Below are positions 36,454 to 44,897 of a stretch of 64,000 bases of DNA, in pieces. A program made the position numbers and the translations under genes. This DNA comes from Clostridium tagluense (GTDB lineage: Bacteria; Bacillota; Clostridia; Clostridiales; Clostridiaceae), in NCBI RefSeq assembly GCF_003865095.1, contig NZ_BHYK01000006.1, positions 1-64,000 on the forward strand, written 5' to 3'. Position 1 is the stretch's first letter, and each line of letters begins with the position of its first letter. The notes under the pieces are model-generated. The model made no database searches. It saw only the letters and a program-made list of their open reading frames with translations, and was not told the origin of the DNA.

Positions 36454-36777
36454 TTATTTAATAGATCTTATTTGACTAATAAAATTTTCATGTTCTTCAA
36501 CTTCTCCAGTTAATTTTGTAACCTTACCTTGTATGTCAGAAAGTATATGCATCATTTTATCTTGTTCTGCTCTTGTTACTTTAGCATTTTCTTCTAACCC
36601 TCTTTGCATTATATACACTTCATCTTGTCTTTTGTCCATACTATCTTGCTTTTGTTGCATACTATCTTGCTTTCGTTCCATACTATCTTGCTTTCGTTCC
36701 ATACTATCTTGCTTTCGTTCCATACTGTCTAACTTGGCCAATACCAATTCAAACATCTGTTTTGTTTCTTTATCCAT
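36454..36777 (-). CDS. Small coiled-coil protein with identical heptad repeats
   Basis: The 107-residue soluble protein is almost entirely predicted coiled coil. Residues 17-50 contain the heptad DSMERKQ in near-perfect tandem copies, encoded by 21-base repeats, and the C-terminus continues as irregular heptads (MMHILSDIQGKVTKLTGEVE). Proteins like this occur in clostridia as uncharacterised single genes. No membrane or enzyme motif is present. It has its own terminator. Confidence 0.7.
   Translation of the reverse strand: MDKETKQMFELVLAKLDSMERKQDSMERKQDSMERKQDSMQQKQDSMDKRQDEVYIMQRGLEENAKVTRAEQDKMMHILSDIQGKVTKLTGEVEEHENFISQIRSIK
36637..36720 (-). repeat. 21-bp tandem repeat, four units, within the heptad-repeat gene
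   Basis: Four units of 21 bases encode one heptad each. The three at 36658-36678, 36679-36699 and 36700-36720 are identical in DNA (CATACTATCTTGCTTTCGTT plus C on the plus strand). Identity at synonymous sites points to recent expansion. Confidence 0.9.
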
Positions 36778-37092
36778 TTTAACACCACCATTTATATTAT
36801 CCTATGCTATTCTAATCAGATTATATCATTATAAGTTTTTTTTATCAATACACAAAACTTACATGTTTTATACAAAAGAAGAGAAAGGTCCGACTGCGTT
36901 CTTGCTGCTGCTACTTAAGTTAAACTGAATCTTTACATATATCAATCTTATCAACATACTATTGCAAAGTGATTCTTAAAGACAAAAAAACTACCGAAAA
37001 TATATACTTCTATAAATTTCAGCAGTTCCACTCTCTGGCTACCGCCAAGTTTTTTTGTTTCTATGCTTTTCTCTACTTTTCTACCCAACTTC
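36778..37092. other. Intergenic region upstream of the heptad-repeat gene
   Basis: AT-rich, no gene. It holds a degenerate terminator-like hairpin at about 36981-37029 of the same family as at 36405 and 39207. The remainder shows nothing I can support. Confidence 0.4.
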
Positions 37093-37179
37093 ACATCTAG
37101 TTGTATTTACAGGCATTTTATACGTATCATAATAAACCTTAACCATTAAATCTGCACCTGTTTTACTTGAAGAATATGG
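37093..37179 (-). pseudogene. Internal fragment of an rfbB (dTDP-glucose 4,6-dehydratase) copy
   Basis: These 87 bases align without gaps to 39775-39861 inside the intact rfbB gene, with about four differences, all transitions. The fragment has no start or stop of its own and ends abruptly on both sides. It lies directly downstream of the broken nuclease gene. Confidence 0.85.
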
Positions 37180-37209
37180 GCCGCCTTGCTACTCAAGGGG
37201 TACTACTTG

Positions 37210-37933
37210 TTATTGCATCATTTTCTTTTTTATTTCTATTATTTTTTCTATTGAAAGCTCAGAACCTTTAGCAACTTGTTCAACTGACAATCCCATATTC
37301 AAGAAATTTTCTGCTACCTTTATTTTGCCTTTTTCAATTCCTTTTTCAATTCCTTCATCCTTAGCAGAACTAATCATATTAGCCCTCTCATGAAGTGATC
37401 TTTCTCTTGCTTTATAAAGTTCTAATGTCTTTGGATCACTACTTAGATATTCTATTTTTTCTTCTGCTTTTCTAATATCAATATCCATGTCCATCAACTC
37501 CTTTAATTCTTCTTTACTTATATCTTCTCTAAAGAAGGATAACCACCTTTGAAGCTTATCTTCTTTTAAATTCTTATTTTTTAATTTTCTAAATTTCTCC
37601 ATTTCTATAAAGTGAATCTCTACAACGTCGGTTAGCATGTAGTCTTTGACTTCATCTTCCCATAGATGAAATGTTGTGCTGATTTGTTAACTGCACTTCT
37701 ATTTCAAGCTGTGTGCCATCTTCTGTTTTAGCTCTAACATCTATTATGCCTGTCTTATCTCCGATTAATTCAGGTGTTAGCTCTTTATTTTCAACTATTT
37801 CTAGTGTTACTAATTTATCTCTATCTTTTTTACTTAGGATTGCATTAAGTAGTGCTATTAGATTATCTTTTGTTTCTTCCTCACCAAAGGTTTTCTTGAA
37901 GATGAAGTCATTTAAAGGCTTTAATCTTTCCAT
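37210..37933 (-). pseudogene. Broken Rpn/PD-(D/E)XK nuclease (transposase-like) gene
   Basis: The N-terminal part (37652-37933, MERLKPLNDFIFKKTFGEEE) and C-terminal part (37210-37638, with the EGIEKGIEKGK tail) belong to one Rpn-type protein. The PD-(D/E)XK core is present up to IDVRAKTEDGTQLEIEVQLTNQ. Reading on, the frame is lost at about 37655, where HLWEDEVKDYMLTDVVEIHF continues in another frame. Compared with full members about 70 or more residues are missing at this join, so an internal deletion and frameshift inactivated it. Family members promote RecA-independent recombination. Fragments of rfbB lie on both sides. Confidence 0.85.
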
Positions 37934-38021
37934 ATAATCATTCCTTCCTATATTCTTATTTTATCAGAAGATTACATTTAATTCTACACTATTACACTAT
38001 TAATAAACTAATGTCGTGAAT

Positions 38022-38247
38022 TTAACAACGAAAAAACTACCAAAACGTGGATGGCACTATTTTATTTTAAAAAAACTCTTAGAGTTAAATCGCCTAAGAG
38101 TCACATTATATAAATTATTTTTCATACATATTATTATAATAATTTTGGTACTCACCTGACGTAATATTATCCATCCACTGTTTATTGTCTAAATTCCATT
38201 TTATTGTTTTGGCAATCCTACTTCAAAGGTAGTTTCAGGCTACCATC
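38022..38247 (-). pseudogene. 3' end of a second rfbB copy, with its downstream flank
   Basis: This stretch matches the end of rfbB and the sequence beyond its stop (39197-39410). The readable end is QWMDNITSGEYQNYYNNMYEK, but an A is missing relative to the intact gene in the stretch before KTIKWNLDNK, shifting the frame. The matching flank includes the terminator region, here decayed. It is separate from the internal fragment at 37093 and in the opposite relative order. Confidence 0.85.
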
Positions 38248-38390
38248 GGTATGCTTAAATAGTCTGCACTGCCGGCTGGGATTACAGTTTAAATATGCGC
38301 ACCATCCATAGGATAACACCTATATAGGTTAGAAATTTACGCATATTATAGTTTCCTTTAATCTTAAACCATTCTCCAAGGTTTTATTTA

Positions 38391-38416
38391 CATTCTTTTA
38401 CAAGTGCCTGTCACCC
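38391..38416 (-). repeat. GGGTGACAGGCACTTG-type repeat
   Basis: One copy of the second repeat subtype, almost the same as the copy at 28394-28419. Its TGA is used as the stop of the Rpn remnant read at 38411-38518. Confidence 0.8.
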
Positions 38417-38518
38417 TATATCTTTCTGTATTTCTAGCAGTTCCATATCTAAGGATTCTACTTCAAATGCTTCTAAAATGGACTTCCAAGCTGCATCAAA
38501 ATCATGTTTTCTTACATT
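38411..38518 (-). pseudogene. N-terminal remnant of another Rpn/transposase-like protein
   Basis: The minus strand reads KHDFDAAWKSILEAF and on to IQKDIG, then TGA. HDFDAAWK-type openings are typical of PD-(D/E)XK transposase-like proteins. There is no start codon in frame, since the remnant emerges from the end of the toxin gene, and the rest of the protein is missing. The stop lies inside a dispersed repeat. Confidence 0.6.
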
Positions 38519-38832
38519 AAGTTCTCATAATCTCTAGCTCCGTATAAAATTCGCATTATTATTACCTGTTTTTCGGTTTCATTCACTAAATAAAATACAA
38601 TATAATTATCTACTATGAATCTACGATAACCTCTTGTTTTTAATGCTTCATCTAAAACATGACTGCAAGAAAAAGGAAATTGTTTTAACCTCATTATCTC
38701 TGTTTCTATTTTTCCCATCAGATCATTTGCTGTATTTTCGGCAAATAATTTATTAACTATATACTCATAAATCTGATCTAAATCTTCCTGCGCAACTGGT
38801 GTGAATTTTATTTTATATTCATTTATCGGCAT
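38512..38832 (-). CDS. RelE/ParE-family toxin
   Basis: The 106-residue protein shows the ParE fold motifs: FTPVAQEDLDQIYEYI at the start, the central IMRLKQFPFSCSH segment, RRFIVDNYIVFYLV strands and the C-terminal RILYGARDYENLM. ParE toxins poison gyrase, RelE toxins cut mRNA; the sequence favours ParE. It overlaps the antitoxin gene by 14 bases in the usual antitoxin-first order. Confidence 0.88.
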   Translation of the reverse strand: MPINEYKIKFTPVAQEDLDQIYEYIVNKLFAENTANDLMGKIETEIMRLKQFPFSCSHVLDEALKTRGYRRFIVDNYIVFYLVNETEKQVIIMRILYGARDYENLM

Positions 38833-39085
38833 ATTTTTTCCTCAATTTCTTAAAAACTTCCTCACCATCTAGTAAAGTTATCCCATCTGAAATCTGTGCT
38901 TCAGCTTCAGCAAGTTTTTTGTACACTCCTACTATGGCAAGTTGAGATTCATAGGTTTCTATACTCATTACAACCAAATCTCCATAACCATTTTTAGTAA
39001 TGAAAATAGGTTCTCGTTTTTTATGGCACATCTCAGATATTTCATTTGTATTTCTCAAATCTGTTATCGGTCTTATTACTGGCAT
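38819..39085 (-). CDS. Phd/YefM-family antitoxin
   Basis: The 88-residue protein opens with VIRPITDLRNTNEISEMCHK and has the Phd motif EPIFITKNGYGDLVVMSIETYE. These antitoxins bind the toxin and the operon promoter. The pair sits in the scrap zone next to broken nuclease genes and may help keep the region. Confidence 0.88.
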   Translation of the reverse strand: MPVIRPITDLRNTNEISEMCHKKREPIFITKNGYGDLVVMSIETYESQLAIVGVYKKLAEAEAQISDGITLLDGEEVFKKLRKKYADK

Positions 39086-39206
39086 AGAACATCACCTCTT
39101 TCTAATATCTAATTATTTTCATTATTATAGCATAATTATGTACAAAATGCACTTCCTCTTTTTTACCTAAGATAATGTCATGAAACAATCTTTTAACAAC
39201 GAAAAA

Positions 39207-39231
39207 AACCACCAAAATATATTCAGTAGTT
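39207..39231 (-). terminator. Terminator at the end of the polysaccharide operon (after rfbB)
   Basis: Minus-strand AACTACTGAA and TTTTGGTGGTT pair with several G-U pairs around a short loop and are followed by TTTTTTTC. It is about 50 bases after the rfbB stop. Confidence 0.7.
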
Positions 39232-39279
39232 TCCCTCCAAAGTCTTAGAGTTAAGTCCCTAAGAGCTTCATTATATAAA

Positions 39280-40332
39280 TTATTTTTCATACATATTATT
39301 GTAATATTTTTGGTACTCACCTGATGTAATGTTATCCATCCACTCTTTATTGTCTAAATTCCATTTTATTGTCCTGGCAATTCCTACTTCAAAGGTAGTT
39401 TCAGGTTGCCATCCTAATTCTTCTTTTATCTTAGCTGGATCTATTCCGTATCTCATATCATGACCTTTTCTATCTTCAACATAAGTTATTAGTTTTTCTG
39501 TTATTTCACTATCTACACTTCCGTTTAAATAATTTATAACAGTTTTTACTATTTGCATATTAGTTCGCTCGTTGTGTCCGCCTATATTATAAACTTCCCC
39601 TACTCTGCCACTATTTATAACCATATCTATAGCTTTGCAATGGTCGACCACATATAACCAATCTCTTATGTTCATTCCATCGCCGTATACTGGTAGATTT
39701 TTATGATTTAAGCAATTGTTTATTAGGAGCGGTATTAATTTTTCTGGAAATTGATATGGTCCATAGTTGTTTGAACATCTAGTTGTATTTACAGGCATTT
39801 TATATGTGTCATAATAAGCCTTAACCATTAGATCTGCACCTGTTTTACTTGAAGAATATGGACTATGTGGGTCTAGTGGTGTAGTTTCAAGGAAGAATCC
39901 TGTAGCACCAAGTGATCCATATACTTCATCCGTAGATACTTGCATAAACTTCTTGCCTTCTTTAAATCCATCTCCAATTGCCCATGCATTTTTAGCTACA
40001 TTTAAAAGGTTTACAGTACCTAAAACATTTGTCTTTACAAATATTTCTGGTTCTTTTATGCTTCTATCTACATGGGATTCTGCTGCAAAGTTTACAACAT
40101 AATCAATATCAATTTCTGCAAATAATTTTTCTACTAACTCTTTATCACATATATCTCCTTGAACAAAAGTATAGTTTTTATTGTTTTCTATCTCTTTCAA
40201 GTTTTCTAAATTTCCTGCATAAGTTAATTTGTCTAAATTTATAATTTTTATATCTGAATATTTATTTAACATATAATGAACAAAATTCGCACCTATAAAT
40301 CCAGCCCCACCTGTTACTAAATAAGTTTTCAT
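39280..40332 (-). CDS. rfbB: dTDP-glucose 4,6-dehydratase
   Basis: The 350-residue enzyme has the NAD-binding TGGAGFIGANFV near the start, the active-site STDEVYGSLG and YSSSKTGAD (Tyr-x-x-x-Lys) motifs and full length for RmlB. It converts dTDP-glucose to dTDP-4-keto-6-deoxyglucose in the cytoplasm. It is the last of rfbA-rfbC-rfbB, with six bases after rfbC. Two partial copies lie downstream at 37093-37179 and 38022-38247. Confidence 0.95.
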   Translation of the reverse strand: MKTYLVTGGAGFIGANFVHYMLNKYSDIKIINLDKLTYAGNLENLKEIENNKNYTFVQGDICDKELVEKLFAEIDIDYVVNFAAESHVDRSIKEPEIFVKTNVLGTVNLLNVAKNAWAIGDGFKEGKKFMQVSTDEVYGSLGATGFFLETTPLDPHSPYSSSKTGADLMVKAYYDTYKMPVNTTRCSNNYGPYQFPEKLIPLLINNCLNHKNLPVYGDGMNIRDWLYVVDHCKAIDMVINSGRVGEVYNIGGHNERTNMQIVKTVINYLNGSVDSEITEKLITYVEDRKGHDMRYGIDPAKIKEELGWQPETTFEVGIARTIKWNLDNKEWMDNITSGEYQKYYNNMYEK

Positions 40333-40338
40333 AAACGC

Positions 40339-40911
40339 CTACACCCCTTTATATTCAAATGGTATTTCTAAATCTTTTAGTTTCTTTTGCAACTTATCCT
40401 TGTCTGACAATAAAATCTCTTCTATACCTTCAAGTGGCCATTCTATAGCTATATCTTCATCATTCCATAGTACTCCACTATCATATTCAGGAGCATAGTA
40501 ATCTGTGCATTTATAATTAAATACAGCCATATCTGACATAACTAAAAATCCATGAGCAAATCCTTCTGGAACATAAAACTGTTTCTTATTTTCAGCTGTA
40601 AGGATTACTCCTTCCCATTTTCCAAAGGTAGGTGAACCCTTTCTTAAATCTACGGCTACATCAAAAACTTGTCCCTCTGTAACTCGAACTAATTTACCCT
40701 GAGTATGTTTAGTTTGAAAATGAAGTCCTCTTAGTACTCCTTTTTTAGACTTTGATTCATTATCTTGAACAAATTCCATAGTAAGGCCGGCTTCAAAAAA
40801 ATCATTTTTGTTATAAGTCTCCATAAAATATCCTCTATTGTCACCAAAAACTTTAGGCTCAATTATGTACATACCATTTATCTTAGTTTCTATAAAATTA
40901 AAGTTTTCCAT
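40339..40911 (-). CDS. rfbC: dTDP-4-dehydrorhamnose 3,5-epimerase
   Basis: From ATG at 40911, with GGAGG five bases upstream, the product is about 190 residues, normal for RmlC; an ATG four codons earlier overlaps the ribosome site. Motifs FGDNRGYFMETY, VLRGLHFQ with the catalytic His, and PEGFAHGFLV are present. It acts after RfbB in dTDP-L-rhamnose synthesis. No rfbD reductase gene is present in the window. Confidence 0.94.
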   Translation of the reverse strand: MENFNFIETKINGMYIIEPKVFGDNRGYFMETYNKNDFFEAGLTMEFVQDNESKSKKGVLRGLHFQTKHTQGKLVRVTEGQVFDVAVDLRKGSPTFGKWEGVILTAENKKQFYVPEGFAHGFLVMSDMAVFNYKCTDYYAPEYDSGVLWNDEDIAIEWPLEGIEEILLSDKDKLQKKLKDLEIPFEYKGV

Positions 40912-40926
40912 AAATACCTCCATTAA

Positions 40927-41829
40927 TTACTCTATTGCAGCGGCTGCTTCTAAATTAGCTTTATTATACTCATCAGCAATTTGCACTAAATACTTACCAT
41001 ATTCAGTTTTCATTAATGGTTCTGCTATCTTTAAAAGTTCTTCTCTATTTATAAAACCATTTCTATAAGCTATCTCTTCTATACAAGCTACATATAACCC
41101 TTGCCTAGTTTGAATAGCTTCAACAAAATTAGCTGCATCCAGTAGTCCCCTATGAGTTCCTGTATCAAGCCAAGCCATGCCTCTGCCAAAAAGCTCAACT
41201 TTCAAATTACCCCGCCTTAAATATTCATTATTTACTGCTGTTATTTCTATTTCTCCTCTATCAGAAGGCTTAATATTTTTAGCAATATCTATTACAGCGT
41301 TATCATAGAAATATAAACCTGGAACTGCATAATTTGATTTTGGTTTTTGAGGTTTTTCCTCTATAGATACTACATTATTATCTTTATCAAATTCAACAAC
41401 GCCAAATTCATTTGGATTACTTACATGATAACCAAAAATAGTAGCCCCCTCTCTTTCTGATGCCCTCATTAATCTTTCAGTAAAGCCATAACCATGGAAA
41501 ATATTATCTCCAAGTACTAAAGCTACCTTATCATTTCCTATGAAATCTTCTCCAATAATAAATGCATCTGCAAGTCCTCTTGGCTCTTCTTGAATCGCAT
41601 ATTGTAGTTTAAGTCCTATATCACTTCCATCACCTAGTAATTCTTCAAATGTTACTACATCTCTTGGTGTTGAAATAATTAATATTTCTTTTATACCTGC
41701 GAGCATTAATACGGATAATGGGTAATATATCATTGGCTTATCGTATATTGGTAATATTTGTTTTGATACTGCTTTTGTTACTGGATATAGTCTTGTACCG
41801 GAACCACCGGCTAAAATAATACCTTTCAT
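40927..41829 (-). CDS. rfbA: Glucose-1-phosphate thymidylyltransferase
   Basis: The 300-residue enzyme has the nucleotidyltransferase signature [17 protein letters not shown], then [13 protein letters not shown] and the VLGDNIFHG motif, and has the usual RmlA length. It makes dTDP-glucose. A good GGAGG lies before ATG at 41829. It starts the rfbA-rfbC-rfbB set; the 117 bases upstream may hold a promoter or a weak hairpin (AAGGCAT/ATGCCTT). Confidence 0.95.
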   Translation of the reverse strand: MKGIILAGGSGTRLYPVTKAVSKQILPIYDKPMIYYPLSVLMLAGIKEILIISTPRDVVTFEELLGDGSDIGLKLQYAIQEEPRGLADAFIIGEDFIGNDKVALVLGDNIFHGYGFTERLMRASEREGATIFGYHVSNPNEFGVVEFDKDNNVVSIEEKPQKPKSNYAVPGLYFYDNAVIDIAKNIKPSDRGEIEITAVNNEYLRRGNLKVELFGRGMAWLDTGTHRGLLDAANFVEAIQTRQGLYVACIEEIAYRNGFINREELLKIAEPLMKTEYGKYLVQIADEYNKANLEAAAAIE

Positions 41830-41946
41830 ATTTTACCTCCTTCGTATAAGTTTTAGATAGTATTAATACTGTCATGATTTCGTAAAATAAGGCATTCAAT
41901 ATTATAAAATAGTTTACAATGGTTGCATGCCTTACTTAAATTACTC

Positions 41947-43269
41947 TTAAAGTTTATTTATTTTTTCTCTATTATTTATAACATGCTTTGTAGCGTTTCT
42001 AGTGTCATATAATAAACCGGCTTCTGCTACAATTTTTTCATAATCATACTCACTATGATCTGTAGTTATTATTACTATATCTGCATTTTTTATTTCATTT
42101 CCCCAATTTACAGTTACATATTCTTTGCCCTTGTGCATAAATTTTGGGATAAAGGGATCATCTATAATTATGTCAGCACCATTCTTTTCTAATTGATCAA
42201 TAACCTTTAATGTTGGTGATTCTCTCATATCATCTATATCTTTCTTATAAGCTGCACCCATAAGAAGAACTTTTGCTCCATTTAAAGCTTTTTTCTGACC
42301 ATTTAAAAGTTTCATAACATTCTCAAGCACAAATTCAGGCATATAATCGTTAATTATACCTGATGCTTCTATTAATTTCGTATGATAATCAAACTCTTTT
42401 GCTTTCCACTCTAGGTAGAATGGATCAAGCGGTATACAGTGTCCGCCGAGTCCTGGGCCTGGATAGAATGGCATAAACCCATAAGGTTTAGTTTTAGCTG
42501 CATCTATTACTTCCCATATATCAATATTCATCCTTTTGCACAAAATAGCCATTTCATTTGCTAAAGCAATATTTATATTTCTGAAAGTGTTTTCAAGAAT
42601 TTTTTCCATTTCAGCTACTGCTGGAGAAGACACTTCCAATATACCTCCCTCTAGCACGCTTCTGTATAACATTCCAGCTACTTCAGTACAATCCTTAGTA
42701 CATCCTCCAACTACCTTTGGAGTATTTTTTGTATTAAACTGTTTATTTCCTGGATCGATTCTTTCTGGAGAAAACGCCAAGAAAAAGTCTACTCCACATT
42801 TAAGTCCCGATTCTTCTAGTATTGGTCTTAGTACCTCTTCAGTTGTTCCTGGGTATGTAGTGCTTTCGAGTACTACTAACATTCCCCTATGTAAATACTT
42901 AGCTACACTTCTGGTTGATTCCACTACATATGATAAATCCGGTTGCTTATATAAATCTAGTGGTGTAGGAACAGCGATGCATACAGTATCAACATCCTTA
43001 ACAAATCTAAAATCTGTAGTAGCTTTAAGTTTCCCCTCGCATACTAATCTAGTTAAATCACAATCTACAATATCACCAATGTAATTGCGTCCTTCATTTA
43101 TCATTTTAACCTTCTGTTCTTGAACATCAAATCCAATTACTTCATATCCTACTTTAGCTTTCTCTACAGCTAGTGGCAATCCTACATAACCGAGCCCTAC
43201 TACACCAAGTTTAGCTGTTTTATTTTTTAATTTTAGTAATAACTCGTCTTTTAAATGTACAATTTTCAT
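41947..43269 (-). CDS. UDP-N-acetylhexosamine dehydrogenase (WbpA/WecC class)
   Basis: The 440-residue protein has the N-terminal NAD site GLGYVGLPLAVEKA, the central SPERIDPGN and the catalytic-cysteine motif GPGLGGHCIPLDPFYLEWK, with a C-terminal UDP-binding domain starting at ALNGAKVLLMGAAYKKDIDD. The length and motifs fit the UDP-GlcNAc or UDP-ManNAc 6-dehydrogenase branch rather than Ugd. It would supply a uronic acid sugar. It is preceded by AGGAGG and separated from the deacetylase gene by about 150 bases. Confidence 0.9.
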   Translation of the reverse strand: MKIVHLKDELLLKLKNKTAKLGVVGLGYVGLPLAVEKAKVGYEVIGFDVQEQKVKMINEGRNYIGDIVDCDLTRLVCEGKLKATTDFRFVKDVDTVCIAVPTPLDLYKQPDLSYVVESTRSVAKYLHRGMLVVLESTTYPGTTEEVLRPILEESGLKCGVDFFLAFSPERIDPGNKQFNTKNTPKVVGGCTKDCTEVAGMLYRSVLEGGILEVSSPAVAEMEKILENTFRNINIALANEMAILCKRMNIDIWEVIDAAKTKPYGFMPFYPGPGLGGHCIPLDPFYLEWKAKEFDYHTKLIEASGIINDYMPEFVLENVMKLLNGQKKALNGAKVLLMGAAYKKDIDDMRESPTLKVIDQLEKNGADIIIDDPFIPKFMHKGKEYVTVNWGNEIKNADIVIITTDHSEYDYEKIVAEAGLLYDTRNATKHVINNREKINKL

Positions 43270-43422
43270 TTGTCCTCCTTAAAATCTAATAAAATATTAT
43301 AGTATTGACTTTTACACTTATCTTTCGATATAAACTACTGGATAATAGGTAACATAGAGAGTGAAGAACAACTGAGCTTACTTATATTTGCATATATTAA
43401 TCTCTTCCAATTATAAGTCTCA

Positions 43423-44895
43423 TTATTTAGTTATTATCTCTATTATCTCTTTACCACTTTTACCTATGCAATTGCTATTATATAAATACTTAATAGTTTC
43501 TTCATATGTTTCTTTCCACCCTTCACAAGTTGGCTCATATGGATCAAACGTTGAGTTATGATAAAGCATAGTAAAAACCCCCTTATGCTTTTTCACTACA
43601 TCTATCAATTTTTTAGTTTCTTCCAGTCCTTTCACCGACGTATATGCCCTATAATTTGGATTTTGTAAACTTCCTTCCATTACAACAAGTGGTATTTCCC
43701 ATATATCAAGTATTCTATTTTCTAACAGATCGTATGGTTTAAATGGGAAACAAGTTCCACATCTAAAGCCTTCAGCATCAGCAAAGCTTAAAGTTGTATC
43801 ATATAATAAACCCGCTTTTTCTTGATTCCTCCAAGTATAGGGCGCTTTAAACCTTAAGAAATGCTGCCTACAGCCATATGATTTAATATTAAATATATTA
43901 TCTAATTTTTCTTTTTCTTCCATTAACATTTCAAAGTTATTATAACTATTAAAACTGCAGTGGTATCCAGCCTCAAAGCCTTCATTCTCCACTTGCTCTA
44001 TTAGCTTAATTACTTTTGTATCTTTTATATTATAAAAATTATCAACTTCGGAATTTCCTCCACTCATAAAGTAAAAAGAAGATTTGAAGTCATAATATTT
44101 TTCTAAATTAATAATATAATCAAAAGTGTAGAATGGATCTTTTTTATATCCTTTAAAATAATTAACAAAATTATCAATGGCTTTTAAAGGCTTCTTGTGC
44201 TTAATAATCAAACTTGCTGTAGGTCTTATTATATTTTTAAACTTTTTATATTTCTGAATACTATCCACATCATGAGTTAAGCAAGCCACAATATCTTTAT
44301 CTCCCCACCAGTTTTTCCTCTTATAGCCTAAGTTAAAACTATCAATCCAGCTCCACAATAAATCTATATGTTCATTAACTATAGGTCTATCAAGAAAATC
44401 ATTCTTAAAAGCTAAGGAGTCACTGGCCGGAAATCTATTAAATCTTTCATTTTCATAAGCTTTTGTATTAACTACTTCTTCATATCTTGTAAGCATAAAA
44501 AAAATATCAGATATGATATCTATATTAGTTTCAATAATTCTTCTTTCTTTTAAATCTTTATTTACATATAAATCAATGTTGCTACTAAATATTGAAATAC
44601 TGTGCTCATCTCCATTAATTATTTTGATAACATTAGGTATAGAGTTAGTTTTTAAATAATTCTCTCCAAAAAGTAGTACACTTTGTTTTATATTAATAGT
44701 ATTCTTGCAATTATTTATGTATTGATCAATGTCAGTATCATCTGTATACAGCAACAAAATATCTTGGGGTTTTAATTCACACTTGCATATATCTCTGATA
44801 GTTATATATGCCAAACCAAGCTGATAGAAAATAGTCATAAATGTATATTCAATTTGTTTTTGATATCTATTGTTTGAATTATAAATGTAAATCAA
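43423..44895 (-). CDS. Polysaccharide deacetylase-family protein
   Basis: The 490-residue protein has an N-terminal domain of unknown role (about 1-200) and a C-terminal NodB-like domain: LTHDVDS as the metal-binding Asp motif, AGYHCSFNSY, and MLYHNSTFDP near the end. No signal peptide is visible, so it probably acts in the cytoplasm on a lipid-linked or nucleotide sugar, or is non-classically placed. It begins three bases after the FemAB-like gene stop. A broken relative of its C-terminal end lies at 48245-48469. Confidence 0.82.
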   Translation of the reverse strand: MIYIYNSNNRYQKQIEYTFMTIFYQLGLAYITIRDICKCELKPQDILLLYTDDTDIDQYINNCKNTINIKQSVLLFGENYLKTNSIPNVIKIINGDEHSISIFSSNIDLYVNKDLKERRIIETNIDIISDIFFMLTRYEEVVNTKAYENERFNRFPASDSLAFKNDFLDRPIVNEHIDLLWSWIDSFNLGYKRKNWWGDKDIVACLTHDVDSIQKYKKFKNIIRPTASLIIKHKKPLKAIDNFVNYFKGYKKDPFYTFDYIINLEKYYDFKSSFYFMSGGNSEVDNFYNIKDTKVIKLIEQVENEGFEAGYHCSFNSYNNFEMLMEEKEKLDNIFNIKSYGCRQHFLRFKAPYTWRNQEKAGLLYDTTLSFADAEGFRCGTCFPFKPYDLLENRILDIWEIPLVVMEGSLQNPNYRAYTSVKGLEETKKLIDVVKKHKGVFTMLYHNSTFDPYEPTCEGWKETYEETIKYLYNSNCIGKSGKEIIEIITK

Positions 44896-44897
44896 AT

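Noticed and set aside
36637-36720. CRISPR-like direct repeats
   Set aside because: Units are contiguous without spacers and encode heptads in frame.
39102-39320. Minus-strand frame of 72 codons after rfbB
   Set aside because: It overlaps the rfbB end and terminator in another frame and shows no ribosome site or family motif.
41880-41935. Terminator between the UDP-sugar dehydrogenase and rfbA
   Set aside because: The AAGGCAT/ATGCCTT arms are only about eight pairs with a loop of over 30 bases; too weak to call.
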